This document shows, piece after piece, positions 10,075 to 20,270 of a stretch of 64,000 bases of DNA. The translations under genes and the position numbers were made by a program. The notes below the pieces were generated by a model that had not been told where the DNA came from, searched no databases, and saw nothing but the letters and a program-made list of their open reading frames with translations. This DNA comes from Euborellia annulipes (Eukaryota; Arthropoda; Insecta; Dermaptera; Anisolabididae), in contig JAKCPI010013920.1 of the NCBI GenBank assembly GCA_023213315.1, forward strand, positions 1-64,000, read 5' to 3'. Numbering within the stretch: the stretch's first letter is position 1; each line of letters starts with the position of its first letter.

Positions 10075-10738
10075 GAATAAAATTTGCCGTAAACTAGTGA
10101 AAGAAAAAATTATTTCTATTACTACATCAATTATATTTCTCTTTTTGATTTTCGGGTTTCTAAAAATCATTTTTAATTTAATTATGTGAGTTTTGAAAAA
10201 GATCTGACTTGTGAGACGATATTTCGCCAACTCTCTTCCGCGAGAATATAAACGAGTGTGAGAATATAATTTTATAATAATAATGAAAATGAACTGTTCT
10301 ATATAAGAGAGCTGGTAAACAGGATTTGATTAACTCGTCAAAAAGTAAAATTCTTTTTTTTTTCATGTCAAAAACAGCGGCGAAAGATTTCATGATTTTT
10401 TTTTATTTTTCTCTACAAAAGATTTGTTTTATTTTGTTTACACTCAGTATCGCTGGCAAAATTTTGATTTAGATCCCTGAGTGAGAAAAAGATTTTATGA
10501 AATGGCTACACATTTTTTAATTGGATTATCCAACATTTTTACGACTAATTTTTTAATCCTAGCCTATATTTTGTGAACTCAAAAAATTTTTTAAAAGAAA
10601 ATTTTTTTTTCATTATTGTGATTAAAATATCTGAAATATCTATTATAAGCTTATAAAGTCCGTCCGTCTGTATGTCACCTCGTCTATTTGAGCAACTTTT
10701 TCTTTTATCCCCATGACCTCCCGTGATTGGAACAAGCC
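10075..10738. other. AT-rich sequence, nothing recognised
   Basis: No gene recognised. The last 80 bp contain a GTCCGTCCGTCTGTATGTC stretch. Confidence 0.4.
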
Positions 10739-10959
10739 CCTTACGTCAGAGGCGTACCGAGGCAGTTGGGGGCCTGGGGCGGAACTAGAAGAGGGGCCTT
10801 ATATTGAATTTTTTTTTTTTTTTGGGGGGTGGTCATCTTTTAATATCCCTCTCCTCCATACACAAAAACATTTTTAAAATACCGTATATCCCGGAACCCC
10901 AAGGGGTATTTTCATTAAATTTTGTTTTTTTTATCTAAATTTTCCCATTTTTACTTGAG

Positions 10960-11060
10960 CCCCAAGGGCCCCGGGGCCTCTCAAAGAGAAATTTTCATTA
11001 AATTTTGTTTTTACTTGAGCCCTGAGGGCCCCGGGGCCTCTCAAAGAGAAATGTTCATTA
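10960..11060 (+). repeat. 60-bp minisatellite, left block
   Basis: About two units built around TTGAGCCCCAAGGGCCCCGG and CCTCTCAAAGAGAAA. Same unit as the block at 11970-12360. Confidence 0.8.
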
Positions 11061-11065
11061 AATTT

Positions 11066-11943
11066 TCTTTTTTACTTTCTCGTATAGAGAAAGTTATGTA
11101 ATCGTAAAAAAATTCGACTTCGAGATTTTGATGTTTCTCCACGTTTTAGACCTCCCTGAGTCCAAAAAACCATTTTTGGCATTATGTCTGTGTGTGTGTG
11201 TGTGTGTGTGTGTAAACACGATTGCTTAAAAACCAAAGCAGCTAGATCGATAAAATTTGGTATATGCTCCTTACACTAAAATTGTAGATTTCTATCAACT
11301 TTTGGAGTAAATACTCCTTGGAAGTAGTACTTTACTTAAAAGTTTTTTCCAAAATTTGGAAATTTTCAATTTTTTTGTTATATTATGATAAAATACTCTA
11401 TTTTAAAAAGTTTTTATTTTTGACATTTTTTTCGAAAACTGAATAGTTTTTGAAATAATCACAGAAGAAATAGAAAATTTTCGTTAATTTTGATAAAAAA
11501 AATCAAAACAAAATCTACAGGTGTCTTAAAAAAAGGGTATATATAAACAAATGAATTTGTTTATATATACCCTTTTTTTAATGACACCTGTATGATTTTG
11601 TTTTGATTTTTTTTATCAAAATTAACGAAAATTTTCTATTTCTTCTGTGATTATTTCAAAAACTATTCAGTTTTCGAAAAAATGTCAAAGAATAAAAACT
11701 TTTAGAATAGAGTATTTTATCATAATATAACAAAAAATTGAAAATTTCAAAATTTTTGAAAAAACTTTTTAAGTAAAGTACTACTTCCAAGTGACGTATT
11801 TACTCCAAAAGTTGATAGAAATCTACAATTTTAGTGTAAGGAGCATATACCAAATTTCATCGATCTAGCTGCTTTGGTTTTTAGCAATCGTGTTTACACA
11901 CACACCCAGACGTAATTCCAAAAGAATATACGAGAAAGTCTCG
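11066..11943. repeat. F2 foldback element inserted in the minisatellite
   Basis: A palindrome with its centre at 11553/11554 and a 2-nt spacer. The terminus TACTTTCTCGTATA at left matches TATACGAGAAAGT at right. The inner arm near the centre (AAAAAAAGGGTATATATAAA) is perfect. F2 shares with F1 the ACTTTCTC terminus and blocks such as CGAGATTTTGATG and CCTGAGTCCAAAAAA, so the families are related. A GT run occurs only in the left arm. Confidence 0.75.
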
Positions 11944-11969
11944 GGGAAGTCATTCCCCATATTTTTATC

Positions 11970-12360
11970 TAAATTTTCTCATTTTTACTTGAGCCCCAAG
12001 GGCCCCGGGGCCTCTCAAAGAGAAATTTTCAATAAATTTTGTTTTTACTTGAGCCCCAAGGGCCCCGGGGCCTCTCAAAGAGAAATTTTCATTAAATTTT
12101 GTTTTTACTTGAGCCCCAAGGGCCCCGGGGCCTCTCAAAGAGAAATTTTCATTAAATTTTGTTTTTACTTGAGCCCCAAGGGCCCCGGCGCCTCTCAAAG
12201 AGAAATTTTCATTAAATTTTGTTTTTACTTGAGCCCCAATGGCCCCGGGGCCTCTCAAAGAGAAATGTTCATTAAATTTTCTTTTTTTTTAATCTAAATT
12301 TTCCCATTTTTACTTGAGCCCCAAGGGCCCCGGGGCCTCTCAAAGGGAAATTTTTATTAA
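11970..12360 (+). repeat. 60-bp minisatellite, right block
   Basis: Units repeat with an exact 60-bp period from 11970 to about 12290, then one more unit after a small insertion. Frames are open on both strands because 60 is a multiple of three. The translated repeats are an artefact and not a protein. Confidence 0.85.
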
Positions 12361-12458
12361 ATTTTCTTTTTTTATAAATATATGGGGGCCTATGCCGGCT
12401 CGGGGCCTGGGGCGGACTGCCCCCCTCGCCCCCCCCTCGGTACGCCACTGCCTTACGT

Positions 12459-12655
12459 CTATCTTTCTCAAAACCTACAATCTTCAGACTTTCAAGTCCA
12501 ATCTCAACATATTCTCAGTTCCCGCAGTTAAGTTCCTCCTTTATGCTTCTCCTTTTTTTCTTTTTTTTTTAAATATATTCATCCTGGCTGCTTATGACCA
12601 CTGGTCATTATAGGACTTCGGACCTTATGCACCCATTCCAAAAAAAAAAATCCTG
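12459..12655 (+). repeat. Poly(A)-ended repeat, LINE-3'-end-like
   Basis: Matches 42268-42475 over AAACCTACAATCTTCAGACT, TTCCCGCAGTTAAGTT and GGTCATTATAGG...CGGACCTTATGCACCCATTCC, and both copies end in an A tract. That layout suggests the 3' end of a non-LTR retroelement or a retroposed RNA. The hAT element inserted at its 5' side here. Confidence 0.5.
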
Positions 12656-13024
12656 TTTTAATTTCGAAATGAAGTTTTCTATGTTCAAAGAGTCTTTTAA
12701 AGCAGTTTCCCAACCTTTTGTAGTTCACGACACCGTTGGGAGTAACATTAAACATTAGGGGCACCCTTTCTTGAATTAATAAAAAATTAATGGAATGGAT
12801 AATAGATCATTTTAGCCCAATTTTTATATATTTTTTATTTAATTAATTTCTTGATTTCAGACCATGCGGTTTCGGCCACACTGCTGTTTGCCTTCCTCAG
12901 TGAAGTCTGTTTCTAAATGATAGAAATCATAAAAAATTTTATAATTCATGATAATGGTGGAGTATAAATGATTTTATGAAAATATTTACCTAGATAGTAT
13001 TATTTTCATAATTCGGAAATATAT
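12656..13024. other. AT-rich sequence, nothing firm
   Basis: No gene recognised. Confidence 0.35.
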
Positions 13025-13100
13025 ATCGGAATATATAAATAAATATCAAGCATTTTAGAAAGTTTTATTAAGATCTGGCGACTGGTATTCCAATTTTTAA

Positions 13101-13131
13101 GAGTTTCAGTGCGTCATTGAACCATCTTCAG
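13101..13131 (-). ncRNA. Hammerhead-like core, diverged
   Basis: Minus strand: CTGAAGA, extra T, GGTTC...GCACT, GAAACTC. The cleavage-side GTC is replaced by CTC, so a working ribozyme is unlikely. Confidence 0.35.
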
Positions 13132-13202
13132 CCTAAAAATGATTTTTGTCATTACAAACAAAGCAAACATCAACATCATTAGTACATATTAATAACATGA
13201 TT

Positions 13203-13561
13203 TGCTAGCGAGGTGAATAGCTGAAACAATATGTAGCAGGATAAATAAAAGGCCAAGCAGCTATGTTTATTTCTTTATTATATTCGAACCCACAGCGACG
13301 TTTCGGTCGACGCCTGACATCTCTATCTCTATCTTTTAGGTTAGATTTATCATAGTTGCTTTATTTATCTACATATTGATTCCGCCTATTCACCTCGCTA
13401 ATATAACATATTCAGAAGGACATTCGTCTTATACATCTACCACCGTTTAAGATGGTAAAGACAGGCGTTCAATGTGTGAATGAAGATGGTCGACCGAAAC
13501 GTCGTTGTGGGTTCGAATATAATAAAGAAATAAACATAACTGCTTGGCCTTTTATTTATCC
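13203..13561. mobile_element. Inner palindromic insertion with 12-bp target duplication
   Basis: AATAACATGATT lies at both 13191-13202 and 13562-13573, flanking a 359-bp insert. The insert is an inverted pair sharing AAATAAAAGGCCAAGCAG and TATTCGAACCCACA blocks. It carries GACGTTTCGGTCGAC (13297-13311) and GTCGACCGAAACGTC (13489-13503). The duplication shows transposition of the dimer as one unit. Confidence 0.65.
13480..13503 (+). ncRNA. Hammerhead-like core with loopless stem II
   Basis: ATGAAGA, extra T, then GGTCGACC with no loop, then GAAACGTC. As drawn, stem II cannot close as a hairpin, so any activity would need dimerisation. Probably decayed. Confidence 0.35.
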
Positions 13562-13702
13562 AATAACATGATTAGATCTATACTTTTATTTTTTACGAAA
13601 GTATGTATTAATATATAAATTGTAAAAGATAAAAATAATATGTTACTAATATGTATTGGTGATGTTGGTATTTCCTTTTATTGTCTAAAATCATTTTTAG
13701 GC

Positions 13703-13733
13703 CTGATGATGGTTCATTATCGCACCGAAACTC
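13703..13733 (+). ncRNA. Hammerhead-like core, diverged
   Basis: CTGATGA, extra T, GGT...ACC, GAAACTC. Partner of 13101-13131. Confidence 0.35.
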
Positions 13734-13795
13734 TTAAAAATCGCATTATCAGTCGCTAGATCTCAATAATCCTTGATATTTATTTTTTTCCCGAA

Positions 13796-14540
13796 TATCT
13801 GAAAAAAATACTCCAAAAGAAAACCTTCCATGATTCAACTTGTAGATTACTTTAGCTGTTTCTACTAATTTAATATTTTTTGTCACGATATTGACACTTT
13901 AATCAAAATTCATATTAAGATTTTAACATTCAGGAAACATTCTTTCAATAGTTTCATCTTAATTAGATCAGAATTTTCTTGATACGATCATTTTGTTTCC
14001 AATATGAAACGTAAAAAAAAAAAAAACAAGATACGGAGAGAATTACAATTTTATTTATACAGATAAAGAGCCTATCTCAGTGTATATCTGTTTATGTTTG
14101 TATGAGGGTGTGTGTGTTTATGTGTGTGATGTCTTCTCTACGTTTGTTCCATTGACTGTCTGTCTTGTTTACAAAACAACTCGGCTGGCAGAGCGCCTCG
14201 CCCCCTCCCACAGCCCTTCCCCCACCCTTGGCCCTAGGCCCCCTCTCCTCCATCCGATTTATTTGTTTGCATATTCACACCCGACTTTACCAACTGCCGG
14301 CTCTCTATTGATATCGATAAAAAAAGATCAATCAGATTTAAGGAGAGACGATCAATTAGCATAGATCAGGGTTTCCTATTTCTTTTTTTTTTTTTTTTTA
14401 CTTTGACGTCATATAGCTATGATCCAACGGTATATTCGTGTTTCATTAGTATAAAAGAAATTTATTTAAATTATATTGGCAATTTAAATAAATATGAACG
14501 GAGCCAAAAGACGTGAAAAAAATCAATAAAGAACTATTCA
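13796..14540. other. Unique sequence with a GC-richer stretch
   Basis: 14080-14335 is GC-richer and pyrimidine-rich, with an open frame of 94 codons that looks compositional. A TGACGTCA palindrome lies near 14404. No gene recognised. Confidence 0.35.
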
Positions 14541-14646
14541 AAAAAAAATCTGGTGTGATGGTTGTACAGCACCCAACTTTCTATTACCTTGGGTAATCGA
14601 AAGTGTGTTTGCCACACCAGATTTTTTGTGTCGAGATATATTTAAC
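14541..14646 (-). repeat. F1 terminal hairpin alone
   Basis: Only the CACCAGATTTTT hairpin and a little of the adjoining body (GTGTCGAGATATATTTA) remain. It directly abuts a hammerhead-bearing repeat. Confidence 0.65.
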
Positions 14647-14815
14647 AGATATACATATACGAGAAGCGTGTCAAAAAAATGTCGAATGAGGAATTTTGTT
14701 GATATCCTTCAACCCTGAGGATGATAGTATATCTGACCGAAACGTCGGCTTGAAGTGATTAATAAACGAAATAAACATAGCTGGAATCGCTCTTTTCTTT
14801 CTTCCTTACTATAGA
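14647..14815 (+). mobile_element. Hammerhead-bearing unit, single
   Basis: Holds one core at 14715-14746, followed by an AATAAACGAAATAAACATAGC segment like that downstream of the core at 13503. That shared 3' flank supports one element family. Confidence 0.5.
14715..14746 (+). ncRNA. Hammerhead-like core
   Basis: CTGAGGA, extra T, a weak stem II (GATAG...CTGACC) and an intact GAAACGTCGG. Core strands are present but stem II is poor. Confidence 0.45.
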
Positions 14816-14927
14816 AAAATATTTATAATTTGTTTCCATGGCAACCATTTCTCCTATCTAGATGATTTTATTTAAGCCATTTGGATACCAGATTTTTTTA
14901 AAAATTTTTAAATTTTTGTTAAAAAAT

Positions 14928-15136
14928 ACTTTTTTTTAACACTCACACTTTGTTCCCATTCACACTCACACACAGTCTTCTCGGCAACTCAGGCCATATA
15001 AGACTTTTAACGATACTAATATTTTTATAATATTCTTTTGGTATCCAAATAAAATCATTGACTGCCTGGGATCCGAATCCGCGACTTTTGGTATACAAGG
15101 CAGGCGCGCTACCAACTACACCAAGCCCGAGGGCCT
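14928..15136 (-). repeat. SINE-A copy
   Basis: Shows TATAAGACTTTTA, GACTGCCTGGGATCCGAATCC (B-box region) and ACCAACTACACCAAGC (A-box complement). A stray piece of the same body (TTTAAGCCATTTGGATACC) lies just upstream at about 14868. Confidence 0.7.
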
Positions 15137-15139
15137 TTT

Positions 15140-15690
15140 TAAATATTTATTTTTAACAATTTTTATACATGTTGTCTTTATTAATTATATAACTACACAA
15201 AACCTTCCTCCGATAGCTAATTATTTGTAAAAAAAAACAGACTCGAAGGTTAAACATGTTCTTGTTTATTGTATCAATAATTTGCTATCGGTCGGATAAG
15301 TTTACTAGATGACTAAAACTGAAGTAACCGGCCTTTAAAGTGACGAAATTATAATTAAGTCTTTTATTTATCTTGTGTATAAAAATTTTTTAACGTCATC
15401 CACCAAGATTTAATATTAAAATTAAAAAAGTAAACAGAAAGCAGAGAGACATAATGATTGTAAGAGAGAGAAGAGAGAAAAGGGAAGGAGGCGTGCGTAG
15501 GTCTTTGCGGTCATTTGGGCTCTAATTGGCGATAAATGACCATTAAGAGCGAAGCCAAGGGACCCACAGGCACGCGCCCTTCACCCACATAAATGCCTTC
15601 CTTTCGGCACACAAAGATATATATATACATACATACTTCTGGCAAGTTCATCTGTCAAAAGAGAAAAATCACGGGCATGTATTTGTTTAT
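15140..15690. other. Unique sequence with a GC-richer island at 15430-15600
   Basis: 15480-15590 has GGAGGCGTGCG and CACGCGCCCTTC with homeodomain-like TAAT sites between. It is not shared with any repeat seen here, so it could be a regulatory island. That is inference only. Confidence 0.3.
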
Positions 15691-15770
15691 TTATACAAGT
15701 CGTGTGGCAAGTTTCCCTGGACCTCACACTCCAGGTTCTTTACTCCCTTTTCGGGGGACAATTTTATGCT
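15690..15770 (+). repeat. R2-like fragment
   Basis: GGCAAGTTTCCCTGGACCTC and TTTTCGGGGGACAATT echo the 5' part of R2 at 405-475. Confidence 0.4.
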
Positions 15771-16114
15771 TTGTTTTTAAAAAAACAAAATAGAGATGAA
15801 TATAAATCCTTAAATCTTCTGCCTAATAAGAAACTTTCTTCAAGTTTCCTTTTATGGATCTTAATTAGGAATATTTTTTAACACGGAAATTTTTATATTT
15901 TTTTATCACGCTTCCTTGACTATATTTGAATTGTTTTATATTTTACCTCATAGACATTGAAGACGATTTCGAAAGATCAAATTCATGTATTTTTAGCGTG
16001 TTTTTACTCTATAAAATGCGCAGTGGGTTTTGGAGTATAATACCAATTATATATACTCATTTAATTCAAGTTCAAGCTAAATGTTCGAAAGATAAATATT
16101 CACCCTCGGGAATA

Positions 16115-17290
16115 TTTTTTACTTTCTCTTACCTATGTATTTATGTAATATATGTAGAGAGAGAAAGTATTGGATTCATGTCAAAAATTCGATGTCGAGA
16201 TTCTGATGTCTATCTGTATCCCTGTGTGTCTGTGTGTATGTGAACAAAATATCGCAAGAACGAAAAGAGCTTGGAGTTTGAAATTTTATATTTAAGTTAG
16301 GTACTCCCCTGGGTCGTGACACGTTTTTGAACAAAATCAGCCAGAGTACTAATACTTTACTGAAATACTTTTTCAGTTTTTTTTTTCGATTTTCTCAAAA
16401 TTCACTCCAACTATTTTGATTGAAATTCTAAAATCAATTATTTTTTTAGATGCTTTTTAAAATTTATATTCTCATTTTGCCCTTGAAATTTTTTGAAGCA
16501 CACATTACTCTTGTACTTCATAGGAAAAATCTGGTGTGACTGGTCGCACAGCAGACAACCTTCGGTAATCGTTAAGTTGTGTTCGGAGCTTGTCACACCA
16601 GATTTTTTGTTTCGACATTTAGTTTCCGACAGTACGGTTTTCAAGATGTAAAATTTATAAGTATTTATATTTTGTTACCATAGCAACCTATCTTTCCTAT
16701 GAAGTACAAGAGTAAAGTGGTCTTCAGAAGATTTCAATGGCAAAATGAATATACATTTTAAAGAGCATCTAAAAAATAATTGATTTTTGAATTTTAATCA
16801 AAATCGTTGGAGCGAATTTTGAGAAAATAGAAAAAAACTGAAGAAGTGCTTCAGTAAAGTACTAGTACAGCTGGGCCGATTTTGTCCAAAAGCTTCGTGT
16901 CACATCCCATGGCGGTGCCTAACACAAATATAAAATTTCAACTTCATAGCTCTTTTCGTTTTAGAGATATTTTGTTCAGAGTTAGACAGACCTCAAAACG
17001 TGTATATCCATCAAAATCTCGACATCGAATTTTTGACATTAATCCAATACTTTCTCTCTCTATACAGTATATATTAACATATATAGAGGTAAGAGGAAGT
17101 AAAAAGATAGGAGAAATGGTAACAGAATATAAGTATTTTCCCATGCTTATAAATTTGATTTCTAATATATCGGCGGAAACTAAATTTATCTGAACACAAA
17201 AAAAATTTGGTGTGACAAGCACAGAACACAACTTTCGATTACCGAAGGTAAGAGAAAGTTGTGTGCTGTGCGACTAGTCACACCAGATTT
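16115..17290. repeat. Three fused F1 copies, alternating orientation
   Basis: 16115-16608 is F1 in plus orientation ending in its CACCAG hairpin. The same hairpin (about 16525-16608) also serves a minus-orientation copy running to the AGGAAGTAAAAA end at 17105. A third piece, plus orientation and left-truncated, runs from 17106 to the hairpin ending at 17290. No gaps separate them. Confidence 0.7.
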
Positions 17291-18100
17291 TCTTTTTTTG
17301 TTTTGACTTATAATTCCCAAAATAGTAAAAACCCGGTAAAACTGCTCTTTAGCAATGAATGGCTAAATTCTTGTCCACTAGAGTATAAAACTAAAATACC
17401 GTAATTAGATAAATATTGTTAAGTAAAATTTCCCTTTGAAAAATTTTCTTTTAACAACAGTAAGCAAATAACTGTTTTTTTTTTTTTATTTATTTTATTT
17501 TTTTTTAAATATCGAAATATCATTGTTCCAATATATAAAGATGAATTTATATGACTTGCGAATTATGTTCTTTAAATCTTACGTCATTAATAAATCCTTT
17601 TTAATCTAAATTTAGGGCAAGGCTACGTAACAAATTAGATACCTATTTATTAAATATAAATTTTTACTTTTTAGTTTATTATTTATTCAAATTATATTCG
17701 AATAATCCCACAGAATGACCGAAGTCTTTTCCTCAATTCCATGTTATTATTTATTGTTCATAGATTATTGATTTTTTTTTCCTTCGTAAATAATTGAATA
17801 TTATATCGCCAAGTCCTCATCAATCAAGATATGTTCTGTTTATTTATCAACTGAGGAAGTTACTCGGGACGAAAAGAAACCACCCTCAAGAACTCTGTTA
17901 GTAAGCAAGTCTAAGCACTGCTGAATTTAGGATGGGTGGCCTGAGACCCTTGAATAGGAATGAATGAATGAATGAATTAGGGCCGTGTGGGTGTGAAGGG
18001 GAGTTTGGTTAATCAGTTCGATTATCCCCCCCCCCCTCCTCAAAAAAAGAGAATATAAAATAATGTATTTGAAATTTTTGACTTTAGGCATATATTTCTC
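17291..18100. other. AT-rich sequence; weak hammerhead-like trace
   Basis: CTGAGGA followed by GGGACGAAAAG near 17855-17877 is reminiscent of the hammerhead core but lacks GTC. A GAATGAATGAATGAATG run is near 17959. No gene. Confidence 0.3.
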
Positions 18101-18101
18101 T

Positions 18102-18160
18102 TTTTACTTTCTCGCCTACGAAGTAGAGAAAGTATTGTAATCTTAAAGAAATTAAACCTT
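18102..18160 (+). repeat. F2 terminus fragment
   Basis: TTTTTACTTTCTCGCCTACG and its complement AGAGAAAGTA form the end hairpin, as at 11066. Confidence 0.5.
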
Positions 18161-18184
18161 TTATGTCGTTTTACCGTAGATTTC

Positions 18185-18468
18185 CCTGAGTTTTTTTTTT
18201 CTTTTTTTTAACACTCACACTTTTTTTCTCATTCACACTCACACTCAAGCACACATTCTTTCTTCACAGTCTTTTCGGCAACTCAGGCCATATAAGACTT
18301 TGACGATATCCGTTATTGATTAATATACATATTGGGGGTCCAGGCATTCTTATTTAGCCATCTGGTATCGAAATGGCTTAAATAAAATCTTCGGGCTGCC
18401 TGGGGTCCGAACCCGCGACGTTTAGTATAGTAGGTAGGCATGCTACCTACTACGCCAAACTCGGAGGT
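18185..18468 (-). repeat. SINE-A copy
   Basis: Complete family order on the minus strand. Head complement ACCTACTACGCCAAACTCGG, B-box complement GGGTCCGAACCC, then TATAAGACTTTGACGATA and the ACTCACACTT tail. Confidence 0.75.
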
Positions 18469-18473
18469 GATGT

Positions 18474-18580
18474 CAAATTTATAAACAGAGAAAAATATTT
18501 ATATTTTGTTACCATGGCAACCATTTCTCCTATCTTTCGTATGAACTTCGAGAGTAAAGTGTGCTTCAACCAATTTTCGC
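18474..18580 (-). repeat. F1 internal fragment
   Basis: ATATTTATATTTTGTTACCA, GGCAACCATTTCTCCTATCT and AAGTGTGCTTCAA match the F1 body. It directly abuts the SINE-A head, which suggests SINE insertion into F1. Confidence 0.55.
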
Positions 18581-18814
18581 AGTGGTGTAGTGGAAAAATT
18601 TTCAGTGTGGGAAAATATGTCAACCGAAAATAGTCGGCACCACAAGTGCCTGATGTGCTCAAAAGTGGATTGAGCTTAGACAATCAACGAAGCCAATATT
18701 TTTTAAATAAATAAATTATCTTTTTTTAATGTAACTGAAGGGAAAAAGTTGCATTTAAGACAACACGTCCGACGGCTAAGTATTTTGGTTGCCTAAGCTC
18801 AAGGCTCTCGAGTA

Positions 18815-19019
18815 CAGTGAGCGCCACAATTAAGTCCCCACCTGGTATCTCGACCCTTAAATATATGATATAGTATATGATATATAGTGAAATAATTTTA
18901 AATTTTAAAAGGTAAAATACAATCATCTGTACCAGATTTTATTTTACCTTTTCGGTCATTAAAATTATTTCACTTAAGGCTCTAGATACCAGATGGGGAC
19001 TTAATTGTGGCGCTCACTG
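18815..19019. mobile_element. Tc1/mariner-type MITE, 205 bp
   Basis: Long inverted ends begin CAGTGAGCGCCACAATTAAG and finish with its complement. TA dinucleotides sit on both sides (18813-18814 and 19020-19021). TA duplication and CAGT ends are typical of Tc1/mariner derivatives. No coding sequence. Confidence 0.8.
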
Positions 19020-19630
19020 TACATCCGGCATTTGTGGCCTCGACTGTACTTTACCTAAAAAGTTTTTAATTTATAATAGGTAAAATACTAATTCAAATTG
19101 GCGTATTTTCTTTAAAAAAGCTGATTCAGATCTACAATTTTCATGTAAGAAATTCACGCATTTGTAATCTAGGGGAAGCCATTCCTTAATTTTTTTTGAC
19201 ATTCAAAAGGCGGTACGACCCCTCAAAATATTTTTTCTTTCATCAAAATAGCTATTGCGTTGTAAAATAAAAATAATAAAAAAGTTCTGGAGTGGTGGTG
19301 GTGGGTGGATACGAGGTTCATGGCTCCCTTTTTTCGCTCCTATCCCAACCGATGTGTCATGGACGTTCTCCAAAACTATTGCAGAAAGCACGGGAAAAAA
19401 GGATGAGTCATTATTTGGAAGAAACGCACATATACCAGTACTAACTACAATATGATGCCATCGACAAAAGAAATTTGTTCAGAAAAAATTTACTAAAGAA
19501 AATGTCTCTTCTGCCTTGTCTAATATATTTATTTTTATAAATATAAATTAATTATATTCCATATAAACAAAGGGAATGTCTTCTTTACGTTAACATCAAC
19601 TCCCTAGAAGAAACTTACTTTTGTTGTCGA

Positions 19631-20012
19631 TATAGGCGCAACCAGGGGGGGGGGGGGGTTAGGGTTTTAACCCCCCAGGAGATAAAAAAAAATCAAAATA
19701 AATATATTACAAATAGAAAAGAAAAAATATAATCATTTCGGTTCCGCAAAAGAGGAAATGTTCCGCGGGCGGCGCATGGAAAAAAAATTTGGTTCCGCGG
19801 GCGGCACATGGGGAAAAATTTGGTTCCACGGGGCGGCAAAAATTTAGCGTCTCTAAAAAAAAAGATAAAATATTTTTACGGACTGGAAAAAATTTCCCCG
19901 CAAGGCAAACAAACTTCGGTTCTGCTAAAAAAAAAAAAATTTCACAGAAAAATATTTGAGATCAGCCCCTCCCCGGAAAACCCCCCAGGAGCAAATCCTG
20001 GTTGCGCCACTG
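19631..20012. mobile_element. hAT-type MITE, 382 bp
   Basis: Ends GGCGCAACCAGG and CCTGGTTGCGCCACTG are inverted. GTTGTCGA flanks the element at 19623-19630 and 20013-20020. The first few bases of the left end are diverged from CAGTGG. The interior has diverged tandem GGTTCCGCGGGCGGC units. Confidence 0.75.
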
Positions 20013-20154
20013 GTTGTCGATAATATATTTTGCAAGAATCATCTACCTGGTAAATCTTTAAAAGACTGAATGAACATCACAATGCCGATGTACCTATTTC
20101 CATGAACTAATTAATTTTTTTTTCTTTAAACCTCTTATATTAATATTTTGGGGT

Positions 20155-20270
20155 TTCCAGCGGCAGGATGTTTGAATTATTTGCGGCAAGCTGGATTCGA
20201 ACCCGAGTCGGGTTGAGACTTCGGACTCCGTAATCCTCAGCTTAGCTGGCTTAGCCATTGCCATAGTATA
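20155..20270 (-). repeat. tRNA-derived SINE-like head
   Basis: Minus strand shows TGGCTAAGCCAG (A-box-like) and GGGTTCGAATCC (B-box), about 60 bp apart. The ends do not form a tRNA acceptor stem. Confidence 0.45.

Larger units (their letters stand above)
10747..12450. mobile_element. hAT-type non-autonomous element carrying a minisatellite
   Basis: Terminal inverted repeats CAGAGGCGTACCGAGG (10747-10762) and CCTCGGTACGCCACTG (ending 12450) are flanked by a perfect 8-bp target duplication CCTTACGT at 10739-10746 and 12451-12458. An 8-bp duplication and CAG ends are diagnostic of hAT elements. No transposase frame. The interior is a 60-bp tandem repeat interrupted by an F2 foldback. Confidence 0.85.
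13025..13795. mobile_element. Outer hammerhead-bearing palindrome, interrupted
   Basis: Arms at about 13070-13200 and 13575-13770 are reverse complements, for example AGATCTGGCGACTG against CAGTCGCTAGATCT and the TAAAAATGATTTT block. Each arm carries a decayed core ending GAAACTC (13101-13131 minus, 13703-13733 plus). A second palindrome is inserted in the loop at 13203-13561. Confidence 0.6.

Noticed and set aside
11890..12297. Long open frames on both strands with repeated peptide units
   Set aside because: They are the 60-bp minisatellite read in frame; 60 is divisible by three, so any open phase stays open.
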